This document shows, one piece after another, positions 58,801-64,000 of a DNA stretch of 64,000 nucleotides; position 1 is the stretch's first letter, and every line of letters starts with the position of its first letter. Position numbers and translations under genes: made by a program. The stretch comes from Stentor roeselii (taxonomy: Eukaryota; Ciliophora; Heterotrichea; Heterotrichida; Stentoridae): the NCBI GenBank assembly GCA_006503475.1, contig RSEH01000134.1:1-64000 (forward strand), given 5' to 3'. The notes beneath the pieces are model-generated. The model searched no databases, had not been told where the DNA came from, and saw only the letters and a list, made by a program, of their open reading frames with translations.

Positions 58801-61800
58801 GGCGATGTTTGAAGAGGTTCTCATGGAGAAGTCTTGAAGGGAAGTCATGTTGTTTTCTAATTGAGAATGAAGCTTTTGGAACCTTTTTGTTTTGTTAACC
58901 ATTGACTCGACTCTTTGTTTGTACTCTTTGAGCTTTTCGGATCGAACAGTGATGATTGAGGACAGGAGATCGACGAAGAGGATAAGTCGTTTATTGCACA
59001 TGAAAGTTGAAATGGGAGTGGTTTCAATAGGTGAGTGGTCAAGACTGATGTAATATTCTTTTCTCTCAAAAACGCCCCTGATGTACATAAACAACTCAGT
59101 GATTATATCAGCCATTGAAGGGTCTAAGTCTCTATGCGGCAGGTAACGTTCTATCATATTACTAGTCTCAGTAAAGTCATTATGAGCAACATCTACAATC
59201 ACTTCAGCCCTTTCCACAAATCTCGGGTACTTCTGCTGAAAAGCCTCAAATTCATCAGTAGTGTTCATCAAAACAGCAACATGTAAATATTTTCTTCCTA
59301 AAACAATCGCCTGTTTAATAGGATCTTCATCTTTAACACTAACAGAAGCCAATTGAATCTTTCTTTTTTCCAGAACTGACAGTTTTTCAATAAAAACAGG
59401 AGAAAAAAACTTAGCGTCCAGGTCTTCACTGGTCACGAAACTGTTCAAATAGTCGAAACTGGCAGAGCACTTCACATGTGAAACGAGACATAAAAAAAGA
59501 CAAGGAACCCATTCATGTCCTTTTCGAACACCTTCAACGATGCTCAACAAACTATCTTCTAAGTCGCTTCTGAACTTATGGAAATCTTTCTGACTTTTTG
59601 TATGTGGTTCGACAATCCGGGTCTTTTTCAGCATGCAGGCCAGTTGAAGACACTCATAAGCCCCTTGGCCGACAGGAATTTCAACAACCGCGTGAAGACT
59701 TTCACCTTGAAGAACCCTGCAAAAGGCCCAGATGTATTCTAAAGAACTTGAATGGAGACAATTTGCACTGATAGTTAAAGTCTTTTCTTTATTTTGTAAA
59801 GAGTTCTTCTCAGCGCTTTCAATGATAAAAGTCTGAAGGTCTCTGTACTTGTTCGCATGTTGTCGGGTGAAAGGAATCATTAAGTTATAAGCCACTTCAT
59901 CTTGAGCGTAGTTTCCATACATGAAGTCAATAGTTTCTTTCGTGATTTTCAGTTTTTTGTTGATTATTTCTAAAAGTTTCTGCTCGACAGGTTTTTTTTC
60001 CCTCACGGCGTCTTTGAATCCTCTAAAAATTTCATAAATCAAGATTTCACTGATTCTTTCCTCTTCTTTCAAGTCAGGTTCCGGGTAAAGTTCGCAGTTG
60101 TTAGTGAAAAACAATAGAGTTCTGAAATTTCTCAATGTTCTCGGAAAAGAAAACGCAGGGTCGTCTTTAAACTCGATTCGAACATTGCTGATGATAGAAG
60201 TGATCAGTTTTAAATAACGATGAACGAGCATATCGATGGGGGTTGACCGAAGATAGACAAAGTTGATTAAAGCTTGCTTGAACAAAGAGTTTTCAGGACT
60301 TTCACAGTAAAACAAGTGCTGACCTGAACTTTTAACTACTTCTCGATCAGTTGTCAAGAAGTTAATGTCTCTGCATTGCTTGAAGGTGAGGTCTTTAGGC
60401 TCATAGTACCCTGCTTGTTTCACGAAATATCTCAGCCCTTCTACTAGTTCTCCTTTCGTGTCAAGGTTGATATCCTCGACAACGACTAGAATCCTTTTAT
60501 CGATATCTGAGTTCAGCACTTTAAATGAAGACTTACGAGTGATCAGTTTGTAAATCTCGTGAAGTGAAAAAGTCTTGTCGTAGTTTTTTAGAATTGATTG
60601 ATCGGAATAACCGCTTGACATTATCTTCGCTATTGAAGACTTACCTGATGCCACTGGACCGAACAGGTGGATGTGAAGAAGAGATGGAACGTGAGTTGAA
60701 GAAGGGGTTAAAAAATGCTTGCAAAGGAAAAAACAACGGCTTATATGCGCTGAAGGAACTAAAATCTCAGCAGGCTGAGGAGAAGTCAGCCCATATTGAG
60801 AAAATTCTGTGAAAATCTGGAAGAAACTCAGAGATTCCCAGTCGATGTAATTGTCGAAAAGCTCTAAATCGTCTGGGTAGAAATATTTTCCTCTTAAGTT
60901 TGAAAAGTGCTTTGAGAATAAACTGCTGAAGATCTTTTTCTCGTCTTCTGAAAGAACTACTCCGAATGTCCAGATCACAGCAAAGATTAAACCGATCTCC
61001 AGTCGAGCCTTTACTTCTAAAAGGCCCTGATGTGTGGAGCCGTATTTTACTGCATAGTCAAATATTTCTTGGTAACTCGGTGAAAAAAGACCCTCAGCTT
61101 CTCCTAAAGGCCGGACATATGGAACTATCCCTAATTCGATCACACTTGACAATAATCGACAAAAGGCTAAAGTGATTGACTTTGTATTCCATATGTCAAT
61201 ATTTTTAAATTGCTTGTGAAGTTTTATTATAAAACTTCTGATCTTTTCATGAAAAATGTCTAAAATCCACTGACTTAGCAAACCGTACTTTATGAACTTT
61301 TCACTCAGTTCTTTGCTTACAGGTACTAAATAACTATCCCAATTCACGTAGTTTTCACGTACATAGTGAGTTGAAAGCTTTGTGAACAGAGCTGGACTCA
61401 CACTTTCAGCTGAACAAGTCTCAAAAATAACTTGCATGTCTCTTGGAACTCGCAAATGGATCAAATTCGGCAGGACTAAAAAGTTACTAAAAGAATCATT
61501 CAAAGTCTTCTGAGACAAACACAACTCCCAAGGCTCTAACGTGTAACTTTCTGAATTCAGCAAAGGTGACTGATCAACAAACTGCAAAAAACACTCAGAC
61601 CACCAAGGTTTTAACTTTTCGCATTCAAGAACGAGCCACTTCGCATTGAATTCAAAAGTTTCATTGAATGCGTTTTCGATGAGACTTGCGAGGATTCCTG
61701 GCCTTTGAATCTTTTCTGAGTTCAAAGACCCGAAAAGTTGCTTTTCTGTGAAAATGTTTGGGTTTAGGAAATATTTGTTTACTTGTAATTCGTAGAGGTT

Positions 61801-64000
61801 TTTTAAGGCTGTTGATAAAAGATGGAGAATTGTTGATTTTCCGGATGATTTTTCACCGAGGATTAGAATTCCTTTGTGCATTCGAAGACCGTAGTAGATT
61901 TCTTCAGCTGTTCTTGTTAGGTGGTCTTGGACTGTTAGCTTTAAGGAGGCGAAAGATTGCTCAAGACCTTTTCTTAGCTCGGGTAACTCGAAACCTCCTC
62001 TTTGCCTTTTTCTGAAAACGAAGGCAACGGAATCGTCTACTGCATCAAATATGAATTTTTCACTTTCTTTATCGAAACCTCCTTTTTTATGCATGAATTT
62101 TGGGATAAAGTAAAGTTTGCATGCTTTGGCCACTGACTGTGTTTCACCCATTTCAAGATCATTATCAGCTATGATAACATCTCTAAATTTTTTAGCAATA
62201 GTTACAACAGTCATAATATCACGACTTGAAATCGCAAGCTGAAGGTCAAGTTTTTCAATAATATTTCTGCAAAAATCAGCGACCATTCGACTAAGTCCTT
62301 GATGATATCTGAATCCTTCCCTGACCAACATGAAAGCAGCAGTTGACTTATAATCAGGCCGAATCATCTCAGTAGTTCTGAAGCTATTTGAAAGAGTGAC
62401 AAGCAGATTTGGGTTAATCTCAACGAAATGGTCTACAGAGCCCATAACAACGAATAAGGAGTTAGAAGATTTTATCGGAACTTTTACTTGTTTCGAGGAA
62501 TTTTCGCTCACTCCGGACCTGGATGACTTTTGGATGCTTGACTCGTTTTGACTGTCGCCTGTTACTGAAATTAGGAACTGCTGTTGGACCATTTGGATTT
62601 CTTTTATTATGATTTGAAGGTCTGAGAGACTTAGTTTCGTGATGTGTTCAAATAAGACCCAGAAATTCGCTAAGGCAGCACCGTTTAAAACTTGCATTAG
62701 GGAACTTGTGGCTGTCCCTGAGTTTATGCATAGTCGTTTACTGCCCATTCCACACCAGTTGGCCAGCTCTTCAAAAACATCTCCAGCAAATGAATGACTG
62801 GAGTTAGTTTTAAACAAAACAGAGCTCGACTCTCTAATACTGCAAGCCATGAACAAAAAGTACTTAGTAGTAAGTGGAGTACATAAAAGTCGATACCCAG
62901 TTCCCAAATATTCCCAATTTTGCACCAAATGAAGTCCTCCACATTCAATTTTCGTGACATTTTCATCCGCTTTCCAATAAACCCTGAAATGTTTCTGCCA
63001 TTCGAAGTCCTCAGGAGAAAAAATTTTTTTTTCAAGTAAACTACCAACGATTTCCCGTTGATAACAAAGAAAAAAAACAAGACTTCTCAAAGACATCATA
63101 TGAAGAGAAGTCATTCTTTGTTTAGTTTCCTGGTCAGCCTGCATGCTTTTAGTGATTTGATTAATCCAGAACTGAAGCCTTAAAAACAATCCCCGATAAT
63201 TTTTACTTTGAAGAATTTTCATCATATCAAGTTTGCTCTGCCCCATCGATTTCGTCTGTGCCAAGCTTCCAAAATAAACTTTCGAAAAATGTTCTTCATA
63301 ATCTTCAGGAATATTTTCACTGTCATCAAAACTTTCATCCGAGTTAGATCCAGCATCTTTAGCATTTTCTTCCATGAGTTCAGTGATTTCATGAGTTAAA
63401 ATCAAGTTAATAGCTGTGTAAATGATTTGTTGGGGATAGTCAAGAACCCATTCATCTAGACTTTGTTTAGGAAAGGTGGAAACAGCGAAGCTGATCATTT
63501 TTGACAATGATTCTTTCATTTGTTTTTCAACCTCACCGATCCATCCTTCGACGCCTTCATGAATTCCGACGGATTTCTCGAAAAAGAAGAGTTCTTCATT
63601 AAACCCGAACATTCCAAGGATTTCAAAAGGATGCATGCCTCCGAGATCACTTGATTCAGGGTACTTGTCCCTCAAGTCCTGTTGTTTCGTAACCAAGTTG
63701 CTGTTCGACAAGACAATCGCACTCGTGTCTTGAGCAATGGAAGACTCAGAAAATTCAAAAGGACCTAACAAGTCACCAACAGCTGGGGTAAAAGAATTGA
63801 AAGGCAACTTGTCAGTATCTCCACTTTCTTCGGTAGTGAACGTCCTTGGGTGGATTTCTTTAACGTAAAATCTACTACACCCTGGAAAAATCACGGAAAT
63901 GTGCTTGTCGTACTTTTCTCGACTGTGAATTTTGCTTAAAAACTCTAAGAGCTGAGGGTCTGATAAGAAGAAAAATCTGGGAAAGTTCACTCTGCGGTTT
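55840..64000 (-). CDS. Divergent dynein heavy chain with degenerate AAA1 and AAA4, 5' part beyond window
   Basis: The frame is open from the right edge to TAA at 55840, more than 2716 codons; the N-terminal tail lies outside. It begins in the linker (FPRFFFLSDPQLLEFLS) and proceeds through the motor ring. AAA1 is recognised by FRVYWKADE and YRLLCTPLTTKYF, yet its Walker A position (near 62800-62830) reads SVLFKTNSSHSF instead of GPAGTGKT, and the Walker B site reads FWVLFEHITK. AAA2 keeps GEKSSGKST (about 61835-61862) and AAA3 keeps GPVASGKSS (about 60628-60668). AAA4 has EIPVGQGAYECL, no P-loop. The stalk coiled coils and a microtubule-binding-domain-sized insert are present (about 58950-58150). 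The protein ends soon after AAA6 begins and lacks the usual C-terminal domain. Clearly dynein, but unlikely to be a normal motor. Confidence 0.9.
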   Translation of the reverse strand, partial: NRRVNFPRFFFLSDPQLLEFLSKIHSREKYDKHISVIFPGCSRFYVKEIHPRTFTTEESGDTDKLPFNSFTPAVGDLLGPFEFSESSIAQDTSAIVLSNSNLVTKQQDLRDKYPESSDLGGMHPFEILGMFGFNEELFFFEKSVGIHEGVEGWIGEVEKQMKESLSKMISFAVSTFPKQSLDEWVLDYPQQIIYTAINLILTHEITELMEENAKDAGSNSDESFDDSENIPEDYEEHFSKVYFGSLAQTKSMGQSKLDMMKILQSKNYRGLFLRLQFWINQITKSMQADQETKQRMTSLHMMSLRSLVFFLCYQREIVGSLLEKKIFSPEDFEWQKHFRVYWKADENVTKIECGGLHLVQNWEYLGTGYRLLCTPLTTKYFLFMACSIRESSSVLFKTNSSHSFAGDVFEELANWCGMGSKRLCINSGTATSSLMQVLNGAALANFWVLFEHITKLSLSDLQIIIKEIQMVQQQFLISVTGDSQNESSIQKSSRSGVSENSSKQVKVPIKSSNSLFVVMGSVDHFVEINPNLLVTLSNSFRTTEMIRPDYKSTAAFMLVREGFRYHQGLSRMVADFCRNIIEKLDLQLAISSRDIMTVVTIAKKFRDVIIADNDLEMGETQSVAKACKLYFIPKFMHKKGGFDKESEKFIFDAVDDSVAFVFRKRQRGGFELPELRKGLEQSFASLKLTVQDHLTRTAEEIYYGLRMHKGILILGEKSSGKSTILHLLSTALKNLYELQVNKYFLNPNIFTEKQLFGSLNSEKIQRPGILASLIENAFNETFEFNAKWLVLECEKLKPWWSECFLQFVDQSPLLNSESYTLEPWELCLSQKTLNDSFSNFLVLPNLIHLRVPRDMQVIFETCSAESVSPALFTKLSTHYVRENYVNWDSYLVPVSKELSEKFIKYGLLSQWILDIFHEKIRSFIIKLHKQFKNIDIWNTKSITLAFCRLLSSVIELGIVPYVRPLGEAEGLFSPSYQEIFDYAVKYGSTHQGLLEVKARLEIGLIFAVIWTFGVVLSEDEKKIFSSLFSKHFSNLRGKYFYPDDLELFDNYIDWESLSFFQIFTEFSQYGLTSPQPAEILVPSAHISRCFFLCKHFLTPSSTHVPSLLHIHLFGPVASGKSSIAKIMSSGYSDQSILKNYDKTFSLHEIYKLITRKSSFKVLNSDIDKRILVVVEDINLDTKGELVEGLRYFVKQAGYYEPKDLTFKQCRDINFLTTDREVVKSSGQHLFYCESPENSLFKQALINFVYLRSTPIDMLVHRYLKLITSIISNVRIEFKDDPAFSFPRTLRNFRTLLFFTNNCELYPEPDLKEEERISEILIYEIFRGFKDAVREKKPVEQKLLEIINKKLKITKETIDFMYGNYAQDEVAYNLMIPFTRQHANKYRDLQTFIIESAEKNSLQNKEKTLTISANCLHSSSLEYIWAFCRVLQGESLHAVVEIPVGQGAYECLQLACMLKKTRIVEPHTKSQKDFHKFRSDLEDSLLSIVEGVRKGHEWVPCLFLCLVSHVKCSASFDYLNSFVTSEDLDAKFFSPVFIEKLSVLEKRKIQLASVSVKDEDPIKQAIVLGRKYLHVAVLMNTTDEFEAFQQKYPRFVERAEVIVDVAHNDFTETSNMIERYLPHRDLDPSMADIITELFMYIRGVFERKEYYISLDHSPIETTPISTFMCNKRLILFVDLLSSIITVRSEKLKEYKQRVESMVNKTKRFQKLHSQLENNMTSLQDFSMRTSSNIASIKTQIEKIRKNQQMKNTLIEEKEKINSKLQEELEIMQKENEFMLSNKTMKLQETMSNLITALNEPEKIVALSEKNDADINKVLYFLLAVTGLDSSFSLEEALRDNEGFIDLLKTRESLAHTAKFREDLVKYMGKTPRSRFEDSAVLAIYDYLTALVERIEINKMLAPKSAKIEELKNEIINNNVSITYAQKYILDVERELKQYLDQERRFSSELQKRKQPLKTSEITHIRTENLITAVNDLNQALQEKLNGIEKLEKNLIGDSYILACNLAYLGVLNVAQRAEVRGALSNILETNEIPTDEAWQDQYLNSHKIAMRKILKALLIGKVTAGNMEELDAYEGIFAHYFTKNVSIFIDENHELQDLISKNYSKEKTIHVLCSLYNTSSIVESALQHEAQVFLEDFSDAFPETDLQGWKIGAGLTSDSPVLSHLWENNLKFTSNPTKFKDICIFNSRFPLNLSCYFWSSSIFMYNNSIGEDKALNQIKETLIVHLLPEMSEKLLKVKENFNKTKKDFKDVSMRKRLELTQLDMDSLQSYDNFIDLLEIIKVTNQSKEIFEESKEMLETLMVENQSLSTFSYVIYLLYISLKQIGRLIGDVTYSWTSFLRIVAMISSKTFRDVNLNRSDAEGKPVTVDEEFYSRELLPSIWNVIKSGVPQENLALLALVFALNIGVMRETITLDNFDVFGQLFMQDPEVCTWMSSFDRPPVEGNFEDNFRALQELLLTWFPDTDECLNEISSKLGAYNYSKLEIGNVFKAILLGPQFKTLPIFAKILIAAHYPDSTLKALLRQFIFEQLNSIYEYQEDYFKLNHFIKCASWSIPIVLHSWPGINIVNIICSLANYYGVGLEVIRTDPELDENSKSETIETLELIQKCAEEGTWVLVSTSKFPSFWKKTVDTLHDLREKLKISNTFRLFLDVQGLKHYEIPDHFLSKESIRFYMSFQNTEDLESYEDVWSNILLEKVLKEEIIEKEQVSSVFIENSELKNF

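Overview
The window looks like somatic (macronuclear) DNA of a heterotrich ciliate, most like Stentor or a close relative. It is AT-rich, very gene-dense on the right, and has a eukaryotic gene set (CK2 beta, cofilin, IFT70, dynein heavy chain, dynactin p62, an NBR1-like receptor, a cyclic-nucleotide-dependent kinase with four nucleotide-binding domains). No intact gene needs an intron. Genes end in TAA, TAG or, four times, TGA. Every tryptophan inside the long reading frames is TGG, which fits the standard code. TGA as a rare Trp codon (Blepharisma type) is not fully excluded, because all four TGA ends are followed by TAA three to six codons later. The genus assignment is inference.

Left part (1-17 kb) is a low-density, decaying region. 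It holds the 5' part of a B-box/WD40 gene running off the left edge, a broken second B-box gene (2015-2772), a small unknown gene, an intact F-box/PARP-type zinc finger gene (4119-5174) with a dead paralogue (12047-13078), and a large receptor-like membrane protein (5698-9051). Two long stretches contain only gene remnants. A broken copy of a zincin-like gene (15614-16753) has an intact, closely similar copy in opposite orientation at 48197-49336.

Middle (17-50 kb) is packed. Plus strand: SIAH-like E3 ligase, CK2 beta, cofilin, a 1087-residue coiled-coil protein, a FAR1-type DNA-binding protein, an IQ-motif protein 7 nt behind it, and a small EF-hand-like protein. Then come a PKG-like kinase (minus) divergent from a small trypsin-fold protease (plus), three minus-strand genes (one a TALPID3 candidate), a dual-specificity phosphatase fold with its catalytic residues replaced, a SK-type K+ channel, IFT70, an NBR1/p62-like receptor, a SETD3-like methyltransferase, dynactin p62 and the intact zincin-like gene.

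Right part (50-64 kb) holds a WD40-TRP-type channel fusion, a coiled-coil protein, and the C-terminal 2.7 thousand residues of a very unusual dynein heavy chain. Its AAA1 and AAA4 nucleotide sites are lost and it ends soon after AAA6 begins; it runs off the right edge.

Several genes are ciliary or microtubule-linked (IFT70, dynein heavy chain, dynactin p62, and the IQ and TALPID3 candidates), as expected in a heavily ciliated cell, but the arrangement does not look like an operon. Two general properties stand out. Same-strand neighbours can be only 7-33 nt apart and convergent ones 1-12 nt apart. There is also a strong strand composition pattern: G-poor and A/C-rich before genes, C-poor and G/T-rich after them, with abrupt switches of the same kind inside several coding regions.
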